The notes under the pieces were generated by a model. The model was not told where the DNA came from, made no database searches, and saw only the letters and a program-made list of their open reading frames with translations. Source: JANQTF01 sp041741415 (GTDB lineage Bacteria > Bacteroidota > Bacteroidia > J057). Taken from it: a stretch of DNA of 64,000 nucleotides. The position numbers and the translations under genes are program-made. Position 1 is the stretch's first letter. Every line of letters starts with the position of its first letter. The stretch lies in the NCBI GenBank assembly GCA_041741415.1, contig JBGSKC010000062.1, positions 4,179-68,178 on the forward strand, given 5' to 3'. Below, piece by piece: positions 34,263 to 42,482 of this stretch.

Positions 34263-35573
34263 TTACGCCTGTTGCTCGTCGGATTCAAGTTCCTGAACCT
34301 CCTCTTCTTCGTCGCTGTCATCGTCGAACTCTTCCTGGATGACATTGAGTACGTGGAGGATGGTTTCTTTATCGAGGTCGGACCTGCGAACGAGTTCCTC
34401 CATCGAGAGTGACATAACAGCTTTGGCAGTATCGCAACCGATACGCTTGAGCTCGTCGATGATCCACTGCTCAATTTCGTCATTGAATTCGTCGAGATCG
34501 ATGTCCTCTTCGTTGGGGTCCAGCTCGCGGTACACGTCGATCTGAAAATCGGTGAGTTTACTGGCGAGTTTGATGTTCAAGCCATTTTTTCCGATTGCCA
34601 GAGAGATCTGATCCGGTTTGAGGAAGACCTGGGCCAATCTCTCTTCCTCATTGAGCTTGATGGAGGAGATTTTGGCGGGGCTAAGGGCGCGTTGAATGTA
34701 AAGAACGTCGTTGGTGGTAAAGGCAATCACGTCGATGTTTTCGTTGCGAAGCTCGCGAACGATGCCATGGATACGGCCCCCTTTCATCCCAACACAAGCG
34801 CCGACCGGGTCGATCCGGTCGTCATAGCTTTCGACGGCAACTTTTGCGCGCTCACCTGGTTCGCGAACAATGCCGCGAATGTTGATCAGGCCGTCGAATA
34901 TTTCTGGCACCTCCTGCTCGAATAATTTTTCGAGGAACAGCGGTGAAGAACGCGAAATGATGATTTTCGGGTTGTTATTTTTCAACGTCACCTCCAGCAC
35001 TACCGCCCGGATGGTATCGCCCTTGCGGAACCGATCCTTGGGTATTTGCTGCGGGCGGGGCATGGAAAGCTCGTTGCTTTCGTGAATCACGAGAATTTCG
35101 TTTCTCCACACCTGATACACTTCCCCCACGATAACCGTGCCGATCATTTCCTGGTACTGCTCCACAACGGAAGCCTTTTCCAGGTCTCTGATTTTTTGGG
35201 TAAGGGTTTGCTTAGCGGTTTGGACAATCTTCCGCCCAAAGTGGAAGAAGTTGATTTCCTCCGCGATGTCATCCCCCACTTCGTAGTCGGGGTCAATGGC
35301 CAGTGCCTCGGAAAGTGGAATTTGACGGGTTTCGTCTTCCAGCTCAAAGTCTTCCACCACGGTTCGCTCGCGGAAACCCTGAATGTCGCCTTTGTCTACG
35401 TTCACGATGATATCGAAATTCTCATCGGAGCCATACTCTTTCCGGATCATGGTGCGGAATACCTCTTCCAGCACCCCCATGAGGGTGGCTCTGTCGATGT
35501 TTTTGAACCGGGAAAACTCGGTAAACGCATCGACAAGGTTGACTTTTTCTTCTGCTATTTTACGTCTTGCCAT
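34263..35573 (-). CDS. nusA: Transcription termination/antitermination factor NusA
   Basis: A 436-residue RNA polymerase-binding protein. The N-terminal domain (VNLVDAFTEFSRFKNIDRATLMGVLEEVFRTMIRKEYG) is followed by an S1 domain (VIVGEVYQVWRNEILVI) and two KH domains (VGACVGMKGGRIHGIVREL and ISLAIGKNGLNIKLASKL). The C-terminus has a helix-hairpin-helix-like segment and a very acidic tail (DDDSDEEEEV). In other bacteria NusA controls its own operon, here consistent with the leader structures beyond it. The ATG at 35571-35573 was chosen over an in-frame TTG at 35582. It follows rimP by 29 bases. Confidence 0.97.
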   Translation of the reverse strand: MARRKIAEEKVNLVDAFTEFSRFKNIDRATLMGVLEEVFRTMIRKEYGSDENFDIIVNVDKGDIQGFRERTVVEDFELEDETRQIPLSEALAIDPDYEVGDDIAEEINFFHFGRKIVQTAKQTLTQKIRDLEKASVVEQYQEMIGTVIVGEVYQVWRNEILVIHESNELSMPRPQQIPKDRFRKGDTIRAVVLEVTLKNNNPKIIISRSSPLFLEKLFEQEVPEIFDGLINIRGIVREPGERAKVAVESYDDRIDPVGACVGMKGGRIHGIVRELRNENIDVIAFTTNDVLYIQRALSPAKISSIKLNEEERLAQVFLKPDQISLAIGKNGLNIKLASKLTDFQIDVYRELDPNEEDIDLDEFNDEIEQWIIDELKRIGCDTAKAVMSLSMEELVRRSDLDKETILHVLNVIQEEFDDDSDEEEEVQELESDEQQA

Positions 35574-35602
35574 TTCGAACAAAACTGGCGCCGAGGCGCA
35601 GG

Positions 35603-36091
35603 TTATGATACAATAATCACCTTAGCTGTGTGGATTTGGTCGAATGGGATCCTGAGTGATCCCTGTTCTTCCGCCTCCCCGGCCTTGGGCTTTTTTCTGT
35701 TTTTACCAGAAGCTAGCGGTTCGAGCAGAATGCTCTCTTCGTTTGCTTCCAGAAGTTTACCGCGAAGGTCACTCCCCCCCGTAGTCCTCACCGCCAGATA
35801 TCGCCCCACATTCGAGACGTACTGGCGCCTAACCTTGAGCGGGCTGCCTACGCCGGGAGAGGAAACCTCCAGGTTGTAAGCAGAGCTGATCAAGTCCAAT
35901 TCCTCAATCATGGCCCCCACTTTTCGGCTCACTTTCATGCAGGCTTCCAGCGTGATTCCATTGTCCTTGTCGATTTTCAGGCTTAACACTGGTCGCATTC
36001 CCTGCGACAGGTGCATGTCCACGACAAAGACATCAGGAAACTCTTGCTCCAACAAGTTCTCGATGTGTTGCTGAAGGGTAGCTGGAAACAT
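35603..36091 (-). CDS. rimP: Ribosome maturation factor RimP
   Basis: A 162-residue protein needed for 30S subunit assembly. The N-terminal alpha/beta domain contains VDMHLSQGMRPVLSLKIDKDNGITLEACMKVSRKVG, and SSAYNLEVSSPGVGSPL near residues 68-84 is the family motif. The C-terminal Sm-like domain starts at YLAVRTTGGSDLRGKL. It has a moderately long insert with Lys/Glu (KNRKKPKAGEAEEQ). First gene of the rimP-nusA-infB operon, in the same order as in most bacteria, with a strong promoter upstream. Confidence 0.96.
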   Translation of the reverse strand: MFPATLQQHIENLLEQEFPDVFVVDMHLSQGMRPVLSLKIDKDNGITLEACMKVSRKVGAMIEELDLISSAYNLEVSSPGVGSPLKVRRQYVSNVGRYLAVRTTGGSDLRGKLLEANEESILLEPLASGKNRKKPKAGEAEEQGSLRIPFDQIHTAKVIIVS

Positions 36092-36149
36092 GGCAAAAAA
36101 ATAAGGGAGATTCCCCCCTCTTCTGAAGAAAACCCGTGTAGATTTGGAG

Positions 36150-36179
36150 CAAAATTAAGGATTAATCTGCAATTTCCAA
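36150..36179 (-). promoter_or_regulatory. Promoter of the rimP-nusA-infB operon
   Basis: Minus-strand TTG (36177-36179), 19-base spacer, TAATTTTG (36150-36157), an exact TAnnTTTG. It lies 59 bases upstream of the rimP ATG. The possible MATE start ATG at 36179 overlaps its -33 element, an argument for the GTG start at 36245 for that gene. Confidence 0.7.
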
Positions 36180-36244
36180 TGGGTATTTTTCATTCGGAAA
36201 ATGTCCCTGCAGGTTGCCTTCTTCCCTGCTCCAGCCCCTCCCAC

Positions 36245-37624
36245 GTGAAAAAAAGCCCTTCTCCTCATCCCACCAGATCCTTTCCTGGCCTCAGTCGCTC
36301 CCATCTCCGCGAAACGCTCTTCCTTTCGCTGCCCGTCATGATCGGCCAGCTTGGTGTGGTGCTCATGGGGGTGCTCGACAACATGATGGTTGGCTGGCTC
36401 AGCTATGAGCACCTGTCGGCCTGTTCGCTAGCCAACAGCATTTATTTCATCGTGGTAGTGATCGCCATGGGCATCACCAATGCCGTTTCTGCCCTCGTTG
36501 CTGAAGCCGATGCCGCAGGCCAACCCGCCCGCTGCGCATTGTATCTGCGCCAGGGTCTGTGGGTGGGACTCGGAAGCTCATTTTTCACCATGGTTCTGCT
36601 CGAACTCTCTATTCACCTGCTACCCTTTCTCGGACAGCCGCCACAGGATGTGGAGATGGCTCGCAGCTACCTCCGCCTTCTCTATGTTTCGGCCTTACCC
36701 ATGATCTTGTTCCTCACTTACAAGCAATACACCGATGGGCTTTCCCGAACCCGTGTAGCCATGATGGTAACCGTAGCTGGCCTGGTTTTCAATGCAGCAG
36801 GCAATTGGGTACTCATCTTTGGATATGGAGGCTTTCCCCGCTGGGAACTCGACGGCGCCGGGGTGGCCACCCTGCTGAGCCGGATTTTTATGCTGGTGCT
36901 GCTCGTTTACTTTGTGCACCGGGGAAGCAAGTGGGGCTTCCCTGCTCTTCCTGCCGGAAGCTGGCAGCCACACAAGGCCACCATCCTGCGCTTGCTGCGG
37001 CTGGGGCTGCCCTCCGGGTTTCAGTTGTTCTTCGAGGTCGGGGCTTTCTCAGGCGCTGTAATCATGATCGGCTGGCTGGGAACTGCCCCAAGGTCGGCCC
37101 ACCAGATCGTACTCAACATGTCTTCGGTAACCTATATGGTCGTTACGGGGATCGCCACAGGAGCAACGATCAGGGTAGGCAACGCCAGGGGCCGCCAAAA
37201 CCTGGCTGAGGCCCGGGAAGCTGGCTATGCGGGCATTTGGCTGGGCGGAATGTTCATGGCCTTCGCAGCCATCGTCTTTCTGCTGGGCAGAGATGTATTA
37301 CCTACTTTTTACAACAAGCATCCCGATGTGCTAAGCCTCACCTCCGGGCTGATGGTCATGGCCGGGATATTCCAAATCTTCGATGGGGTGCAGGCGGTTG
37401 GCCTGGGGGTGCTGAGAGGATTGCAAGATGTGGTTGTGCCCATGATCATAGCTTTTGTATGCTACTGGCTGGTGGCATTGCCGCTAGGCTATGTCACGGG
37501 CTTCCTGTTCGGCTGGGGCGTCATTGGCGTGTGGCTGGGCCTTGTGATCAGCCTCGCAATGGCCGCTGTGGCCTTCCTTTGGCGGTTTACCCGCCTCACA
37601 GAACCTCCGGGCCTGCCGGGATAA
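36245..37624 (+). CDS. MATE family multidrug/organic cation exporter
   Basis: A 459-residue inner-membrane antiporter with twelve predicted membrane segments in two halves, each with the typical MATE pattern: ETLFLSLPVMIGQLGVVLMGVLDNMMVG starts the first, and LRLLRLGLPSGFQLFFEVGAFSG the second. ISAVA and VGNARGRQN motifs are visible. It uses an ion gradient to expel drugs or metabolites. I take the GTG at 36245 (VKKSPSPHPT) as the start because it leaves about 20 residues before TM1; the ATG at 36179 would add a non-typical extension and overlaps the divergent rimP promoter. Divergent from rimP. Confidence 0.9.
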   Translation: MKKSPSPHPTRSFPGLSRSHLRETLFLSLPVMIGQLGVVLMGVLDNMMVGWLSYEHLSACSLANSIYFIVVVIAMGITNAVSALVAEADAAGQPARCALYLRQGLWVGLGSSFFTMVLLELSIHLLPFLGQPPQDVEMARSYLRLLYVSALPMILFLTYKQYTDGLSRTRVAMMVTVAGLVFNAAGNWVLIFGYGGFPRWELDGAGVATLLSRIFMLVLLVYFVHRGSKWGFPALPAGSWQPHKATILRLLRLGLPSGFQLFFEVGAFSGAVIMIGWLGTAPRSAHQIVLNMSSVTYMVVTGIATGATIRVGNARGRQNLAEAREAGYAGIWLGGMFMAFAAIVFLLGRDVLPTFYNKHPDVLSLTSGLMVMAGIFQIFDGVQAVGLGVLRGLQDVVVPMIIAFVCYWLVALPLGYVTGFLFGWGVIGVWLGLVISLAMAAVAFLWRFTRLTEPPGLPG

Positions 37625-37665
37625 TCCTCTTGCCAGGATGCCGTTCTCTTTCCTTATCTTTCGGC

Positions 37666-38256
37666 ATGAAGCGATTGATCCTTTTCTTCGGACTAATTGT
37701 CAGCCTGTTGTTTGCAGTTCCCCTGGCTGCCCAAGACCCTGACTGCAGGCTCGTGCTGGATTCTCTGCAACCGGTGATTGTGCGGTTCAACCCCTATTTT
37801 GCCAACCACCAGTGGAGCCCGGAAAACCGGATGGAACTGGCCCGGATGGGTTCTGAGCGCTTGCTCATGATTACTCAGGACGGCTGCAAGCGCCACCACA
37901 CTGTGCTCACCCTCGTGCTTGATCACTCGGCCACCCGGCCCGAAATGGCCTTCTGGCAAGAGGAAACCCTCGGGCTGATGGACAAAGTATTTTACCAAAA
38001 CGTCGCCTATCAGGAGTTCAGGCAGCCGTTTGAAGAGGCATTTGTTGAAAAATTATCCGTTTATGGCCTTGGAAGGCGCTTTAACTTCCCTGTAGGAACC
38101 CGCAATTTTATTTGTGAATTGCTGTACCAACCCGGGCAGGGCGGCAGGATTACAGTGGAAATGATAGAATACATTTTCAAGGATGAAGCGACCCTGCGGC
38201 AGGACCCTCTGCCAGACGAACACGACGACGGCTGGCTCGGAAACGAACGCCCCTGA
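37666..38256 (+). CDS. Secreted protein of unknown function
   Basis: A 196-residue protein with a clear signal peptide (RLILFFGLIVSLLFAVPLAAQ) and mature start DPDCRLVLD. Three Cys residues remain in the mature part. The body has mixed charge and no repeat, no catalytic motif and no membrane segment. TATCTTTC ends only 2 bases before the ATG region (37656-37663), so the transcript may begin very close to the start codon. It is 42 bases downstream of the MATE exporter and converges on pheS. I do not recognise the family; an alignment search among Saprospiria would show whether it is conserved. Confidence 0.7.
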   Translation: MKRLILFFGLIVSLLFAVPLAAQDPDCRLVLDSLQPVIVRFNPYFANHQWSPENRMELARMGSERLLMITQDGCKRHHTVLTLVLDHSATRPEMAFWQEETLGLMDKVFYQNVAYQEFRQPFEEAFVEKLSVYGLGRRFNFPVGTRNFICELLYQPGQGGRITVEMIEYIFKDEATLRQDPLPDEHDDGWLGNERP

Positions 38257-38283
38257 AGTGAGCAGCGGCGTTTCTCCTGATCG

Positions 38284-39309
38284 TCAGGCGTCTATTTTCT
38301 CAAACTGGCGCAAAAAGCGAAGGTCGTTCTGAGAATACAGGCGAAGGTCGGGAACCCGATAGAGGAGCTGGGAAATGCGTTCCACACCCATGCCGAAGGC
38401 GAAGCCACTGTACTTGTCGGGGTCAATGCCGCAATTGCGCAGCACGTTGGGATCCACCATGCCGCATCCCATGATCTCCACCCAACCGGTTCCCTTGGTC
38501 ATACGGTAGTCGTCGTCTGATTCAAGGCCCCACCATACATCCATTTCAGCGGAAATTTCAGTGAAGGGGAAGTAGCTGGGGCGAAGCCGAATTCGGGCTT
38601 GTTCGCCAAACATCGCATTAGCGAAATATTGCAGCGACTGGCGCATGTCGGCAAAGCTTACCCCCTCATCCACCACCAACCCTTCGACCTGATGAAAGAA
38701 GCAGTGCGCGCGGTGAGAAATGGCTTCGTTGCGATAAACCCGCCCGGGTGCGAGGATGCGAATGGGTGGCTGGGAGGTTTCCATCACCCGAACCTGCACC
38801 GAGGAAGTATGGGTGCGAAGGAGAAAATCGGGATTTCTGCGGACGAAGAAAGTGTCCTGCATGTCGCGGGCCGGGTGGTTTTCCTCGAAATTAAGGGCCG
38901 TAAAGTTATGAAAGTCGTCTTCGACTTCCGGACCTTCGGCCACGGTGTACCCGAGGGCTTCAAACACCGACACGATCTTGTTCAGCACAATGCTGAGTGG
39001 GTGCCTGGCCCCAGGCAGACCGGGGTCGCCAGGAAGGCTGAGGTCTAGCGGCCGGTCATTTTGCACCTGCGTATCCTGAACCAGGCTTTGGAAATGCTCG
39101 AGGCGTTCCTGGGCAAGTTGCTTCAATTCATTCAACGGCTTTCCGACCTCGCGCTTGATATCGCCGGGCAGCTCGCGGAAATCGGCGAACAGCTGATTGA
39201 TGACCGCCTTTTTGTTGGTGAACTGTCGGCGAAATGTCTCCAGTTCTTCTTCAGAATTAACGACAAAGGCCTCTACCTCGGCGCGCAATTGGTTGATCAG
39301 GTCCAGCAT
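38284..39309 (-). CDS. pheS: Phenylalanine-tRNA ligase alpha subunit
   Basis: A 341-residue class II aminoacyl-tRNA synthetase subunit. The N-terminal coiled coil (about residues 1-80) binds tRNA. Motif 2 is near RVYRNEAISHRAHCFFHQVEGL and motif 3 is GFAFGMGVERI near the end. HPLSIVLNKIVSVFEALGY and the motif 1 region PEVEDDFHNFTALNFEENHPARD are standard. The beta subunit pheT is not adjacent; in many Bacteroidota it is elsewhere. The promoter upstream is one of the best matches in the window. Confidence 0.97.
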   Translation of the reverse strand: MLDLINQLRAEVEAFVVNSEEELETFRRQFTNKKAVINQLFADFRELPGDIKREVGKPLNELKQLAQERLEHFQSLVQDTQVQNDRPLDLSLPGDPGLPGARHPLSIVLNKIVSVFEALGYTVAEGPEVEDDFHNFTALNFEENHPARDMQDTFFVRRNPDFLLRTHTSSVQVRVMETSQPPIRILAPGRVYRNEAISHRAHCFFHQVEGLVVDEGVSFADMRQSLQYFANAMFGEQARIRLRPSYFPFTEISAEMDVWWGLESDDDYRMTKGTGWVEIMGCGMVDPNVLRNCGIDPDKYSGFAFGMGVERISQLLYRVPDLRLYSQNDLRFLRQFEKIDA

Positions 39310-39328
39310 GAAAGGAAAAATTGAGCGA

Positions 39329-39360
39329 CAAACTTAGCACGGAAGGCTGGGACGGGCAAA
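39329..39360 (-). promoter_or_regulatory. Promoter for pheS
   Basis: Minus-strand TTTG (39357-39360), 20-base spacer, TAAGTTTG (39329-39336), an exact TAnnTTTG match. The leader to the pheS ATG is only about 15 bases, leaving no room for a T-box or attenuator. It lies just beyond the stop of the LRR gene. Confidence 0.75.
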
Positions 39361-39362
39361 TT

Positions 39363-39932
39363 TCAATGACTTACCTGGCAACGGGGCAAACGCCGCTGAA
39401 TCAGGTCGATTTCGTATTGGGTGAGCCGGTTAAAGGCGAGGTCGAGGCGGCGGAGCTTAGAAAGCCCTCCTTCCCACGCAGGCACCATCACGAGGCGGTT
39501 TCCTGCCAGGTACAGTTGCTCCAGGTTTTCCATCTGGCCCATCGCATCAGGCAAATATTTAATCTTGTTGTTTGCCAAAATCAGCACCTGCAAGTTCTTC
39601 AACTCGCTGATGGCCGGTGGAATGACCTTGATTTTATTGGCAGAAAGGTTGAGAACCTGCAAATTGGGAAAGCGGGTCACTTCAAGGGGAAAGAAAGTGA
39701 GGTCTTGCGCCCGCAAAGATAGTTTGTACACTTTCTCGGGTTCGCGCATCGCTTCCTGAAGACTGTAATGCCATTTCTGGCGCTCCAGTTGTTCGCTGTT
39801 CAATAGGGGCCCTGCCGGTAGGGAAGAAGGAGCTTCAGGATTGCGGGTACCCCGGTTGGTGAGCGTGGTGTCCTGGCTGAAGATGGGTCCCGCCCAAAGG
39901 CAGCAGGCCAGAAAAAGCAGCATTCGATTCAT
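39363..39932 (-). CDS. Secreted leucine-rich repeat protein
   Basis: A 189-residue protein with signal peptide MLLFLACCLWAGPIFSQ. Residues 75-185 carry four LRR units of the Leu-x-x-Leu-x-Leu-x-x-Asn type (LQVLNLSANKIKVIP, LQVLILANNKIKYLP, LEQLYLAGNRLVMVP, LRRLDLAFNRLTQ), a binding surface for proteins or peptides. The short N-terminal part before the repeats is Pro/Ser-rich. It has its own promoter on the minus strand. Its ligand is unknown. Confidence 0.88.
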   Translation of the reverse strand: MNRMLLFLACCLWAGPIFSQDTTLTNRGTRNPEAPSSLPAGPLLNSEQLERQKWHYSLQEAMREPEKVYKLSLRAQDLTFFPLEVTRFPNLQVLNLSANKIKVIPPAISELKNLQVLILANNKIKYLPDAMGQMENLEQLYLAGNRLVMVPAWEGGLSKLRRLDLAFNRLTQYEIDLIQRRLPRCQVSH

Positions 39933-39953
39933 TGTAGAGGCTTGGATTTCGGC

Positions 39954-39985
39954 TAAAGGTAATCACGGCGGCGATTTCTTTCCAA
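39954..39985 (-). promoter_or_regulatory. Promoter for the LRR gene
   Basis: Minus-strand TTG (39983-39985), 21-base spacer, TACCTTTA (39954-39961), one mismatch from TAnnTTTG. The leader to the ATG at 39932 is about 15-20 bases, like that of pheS. Confidence 0.5.
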
Positions 39986-40008
39986 GCCTTGTGCCTTCCC
40001 GGTTGCTT

Positions 40009-40788
40009 TTACACAGGAAAAGGGCGGAGGTTCAGTGCAGAATCTTCTTCGCCAAATGGCCTGGAAGCCACGATTTCTTGCCCGGCCTGCCAGCGGCAAG
40101 GCATTTGCTGCCAAATCATCCCGGAGTCGAAGAAAATTCTGTCGCGTGGAAACAGGTTTTCCATGAGCGAAAAATCGGTACGCAGCTGATGAACATGGAG
40201 AGGTTTGGCGCACCAGCTTAGGGGCAGGAAATGGGTGTTGGCAAAAATGGTCTTTTGAAATCGGGGTGCAACAGCGGCCCTTTCCTGGGAGAAGAAATGA
40301 GAGGCTTCCTCCATAGACTCGAACACTGAGCCCGAAGGCCAGCGTCGGCCCAGGCTGGCTCCAACATGGAGACGAAGGCCCCGGCGGGAACGTAGCGTCC
40401 ACTCAAAGCTTTCTTTCCATGGCAGGCGATTCCAGCGAATAGGGCTTCCAGCCATCGGAAACAGGCCCCGCCGCCGCTGTGGCAACGGAAGCCGGGTATT
40501 TACTTCGTGGCGAAGCACATACATGCCGTGAAAGCGGCGCATACCCTGCTCCCACGAAACCGCTATTCGATACAACACATGTTCGGAAGGCGGCGAAGGC
40601 AGGCCTCGCTGGGTTTCGCAGGCAAGGTCGCGCATCCGAAACAGCAAAATCCCCACCATGCCGTAACCGTCTACCAGCCTTGGCTCAAAAGGAGTAGGCA
40701 ATAACTTTTTCAGCACCTCCGCATCGGTGCGGAAGTTCAGCAGCACGGTTTCTTCTAATATGCCTGTAGCCTGTGCCAATCGCTTCAT
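40009..40788 (-). CDS. DUF2071-like (YqjF-type) protein
   Basis: A 259-residue cytoplasmic protein. The pattern VLLNFRTDAEVLKKLLPTPFEPRLVDGYGMVGILLFRMRD and the later HGMYVLRHEVNTRLPL match the uncharacterised YqjF/acetoacetate-decarboxylase-like fold of the DUF2071 group, in which an alpha/beta barrel binds small hydrophobic ligands. No catalytic residue can be named. The ATG at 40786-40788 was chosen over an in-frame ATG at 40863 whose extension would cover the hairpin at 40818-40854. Confidence 0.65.
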   Translation of the reverse strand: MKRLAQATGILEETVLLNFRTDAEVLKKLLPTPFEPRLVDGYGMVGILLFRMRDLACETQRGLPSPPSEHVLYRIAVSWEQGMRRFHGMYVLRHEVNTRLPLPQRRRGLFPMAGSPIRWNRLPWKESFEWTLRSRRGLRLHVGASLGRRWPSGSVFESMEEASHFFSQERAAVAPRFQKTIFANTHFLPLSWCAKPLHVHQLRTDFSLMENLFPRDRIFFDSGMIWQQMPCRWQAGQEIVASRPFGEEDSALNLRPFPV

Positions 40789-40817
40789 CTGGAAATGGTT
40801 ACGCCATACCAACGAAC

Positions 40818-40854
40818 ATCGCCGACCCGAAGATGTCGGAGTCGGCGATTTTTT
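40818..40854 (+). terminator. Strong hairpin with T run, read on the plus strand
   Basis: ATCGCCGAC (40818-40826) pairs exactly with GTCGGCGAT (40841-40849); inside it CCGA pairs with TCGG around AGATG. A T6 run follows on the plus strand only. Both flanking genes lie on the minus strand, so the terminator is antisense to them. Confidence 0.7.
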
Positions 40855-40871
40855 CCCATCCACTTATGCTT

Positions 40872-41393
40872 TTATTCTGACTCCGGGCCGCGATCAGTTT
40901 CCTTTTGTTCGCTGTCTGAACTCCAATCCGCTTCGGGTCCATATTCCGTCACTGGTTTTTCAAGGAGGATTTCTTCGTGAAATTCTATGGATTTGAGTGC
41001 CACCCCAGCTGCGGCAGCCGCCAGGGCCGGGAAAATTAATACCCATCCCATGCGGTCTGCTTCAATTGATAACCATAAAACGCCCGCAGCAATCAAGATC
41101 AAATTGTAGATAATCGTCCACGCCCACAATGATTTGGTATTGGAAATGGACAATTTATCCATGGCTGAACGCCAGTAATTCACATACAATACAATGCCCG
41201 GAAACGTGAGGGGCAAAAAAATGAAGGCCACAAGCGCTAACAGAGCCGTTGGGATGTTGACCAGAGCAAACCCCCAGGCGATAAGCCTGGCACCGGCTCC
41301 AACTTCATCTGAGTGGAGGCGACGGAGAAGGGAGGAGGCTTTCATTTTTCTTTGCTTTGCCGGGTGTACGGGACCCGGGAGCGACAGTTTCAT
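40872..41393 (-). CDS. Membrane protein of unknown function
   Basis: A 173-residue protein with about four hydrophobic segments (ARLIAWGFALVNIPTALLALVAF, IVLYVNYW, WAWTIIYNLILIAAGVLWL, GWVLIFPALAAAAAGVAL) and a charged C-terminal tail ending PEADWSSDSEQKETDRGPESE. The tail's acidic and Ser-rich make-up suggests a cytoplasmic or periplasmic flexible end. The start is uncertain: ATG at 41391-41393 is used, but the in-frame ATG at 41343-41345 (MKASSLLRRL) gives a more natural start just before TM1. I recognise no family. Confidence 0.6.
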   Translation of the reverse strand: MKLSLPGPVHPAKQRKMKASSLLRRLHSDEVGAGARLIAWGFALVNIPTALLALVAFIFLPLTFPGIVLYVNYWRSAMDKLSISNTKSLWAWTIIYNLILIAAGVLWLSIEADRMGWVLIFPALAAAAAGVALKSIEFHEEILLEKPVTEYGPEADWSSDSEQKETDRGPESE

Positions 41394-41460
41394 AACTTTC
41401 AATTTATTTTGAAAGATGCTGTTTGTCTCTCATTTAGGCATAGGTGAGGCGAATATAAAC

Positions 41461-41494
41461 GAAAGCGGCTGACCGCAAATGGACAGCCGCTTTC
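41461..41494 (-). terminator. Terminator of the ATP synthase operon
   Basis: GAAAGCGGCTG (41461-41471) pairs with CAGCCGCTTTC (41484-41494), an 11-bp stem with a 12-base loop, 38 bases after the atpG stop. On the minus strand it is followed by GTTTATATTC, a weak T-rich stretch. Confidence 0.75.
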
Positions 41495-41531
41495 CATATA
41501 TGTCCGGGTAAATCAGGGCTTTTTGCCAGAC

Positions 41532-42437
41532 TTACGCACCTTCCAACGCGTTGGCTCCGGCAACAATTTCCAGAATTTCTTTGGTGATCGAAGCCTGACG
41601 GGCTTTGTTGTAAGAAATGCGAAGGCTCTTCAGAAGCTCTTCAGCATTTTCCGTTGCCTTGTCCATGGCTACCATCCTGGCTCCCTGCTCTGCGGCGTTG
41701 GACTCCAGCACCGCTCGGAACAGTTGAATGCGCAACGCCTTGGGAATCAGCTCCGACAGAATTACCTCCTGGCCGGGTTCGTAGAGATAATCAGATTGCA
41801 AGCCCCCTTCCTGCGCAGGGTTGCCGGTATTGAGGCTCTCCACGCTCAGCGGCAGGAAGGATTCCACCCTGCGAATCTGCGACATGACGTTTTTGAATTC
41901 GTTGAACGACACATACACACGGTCAACCTCTCCGGAGAGAAATTTACCGAATGCAACGTCCACCACTTCATTCACAGTTCCGAAGGAGAGGTTTTGGAAG
42001 ACATCGAAGTTTTTGCCGTTTACCGGAAATCCACGCTTGCGAAAGAAATCGAAGCCTTTCCTTCCCAGGCACATAAACTGAACCTTTCCCTCTGCCACTA
42101 AATCTGCGTGGTTTTCCTGAAGAAAAGCCAAAGCAGCCTTGTTGATGTTGGCATTAAAAGGTCCGGCCAGGCCCCTGTTGGAAGTGACGTGGACCACGAG
42201 CACATTCTGAATGTTGTCTCGCTGCTCAACGAGGCGGCTGGGAATGTCTTCTGCGTCAACGGCAGCGATGACATTGCCAATGATTTCGCGGAGCTTGCTG
42301 GCGTAGGGGCGCAACTGCAGCATCCGGTCCTGGGCACGGCGCAGCTTGGCAGCCGCCACCATTTTCATGGCTTTGGTTACTTGCTGGGTACTTTTGACCG
42401 TCTTGATGCGGTTCCGAATGTCTTTTAGATTCGCCAT
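41532..42437 (-). CDS. atpG: F-type ATP synthase gamma subunit
   Basis: A 301-residue subunit, the rotating stalk of F1. The N-terminal helix NLKDIRNRIKTVKSTQQVTKAMKMVAAAKLRRAQ and the C-terminal TENAEELLKSLRISYNKARQASITKEILEIVAGANAL are the two helices of its coiled coil; a central alpha/beta domain lies between. Conserved ITKE is present. Last gene of the operon; its stop is 38 bases before a strong hairpin terminator. It follows atpA by 45 bases. Confidence 0.98.
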   Translation of the reverse strand: MANLKDIRNRIKTVKSTQQVTKAMKMVAAAKLRRAQDRMLQLRPYASKLREIIGNVIAAVDAEDIPSRLVEQRDNIQNVLVVHVTSNRGLAGPFNANINKAALAFLQENHADLVAEGKVQFMCLGRKGFDFFRKRGFPVNGKNFDVFQNLSFGTVNEVVDVAFGKFLSGEVDRVYVSFNEFKNVMSQIRRVESFLPLSVESLNTGNPAQEGGLQSDYLYEPGQEVILSELIPKALRIQLFRAVLESNAAEQGARMVAMDKATENAEELLKSLRISYNKARQASITKEILEIVAGANALEGA

Positions 42438-42482
42438 GCTGATGGATTCAGTCTTCTGTCAACGAAAGGGAGGAAAGGACGA

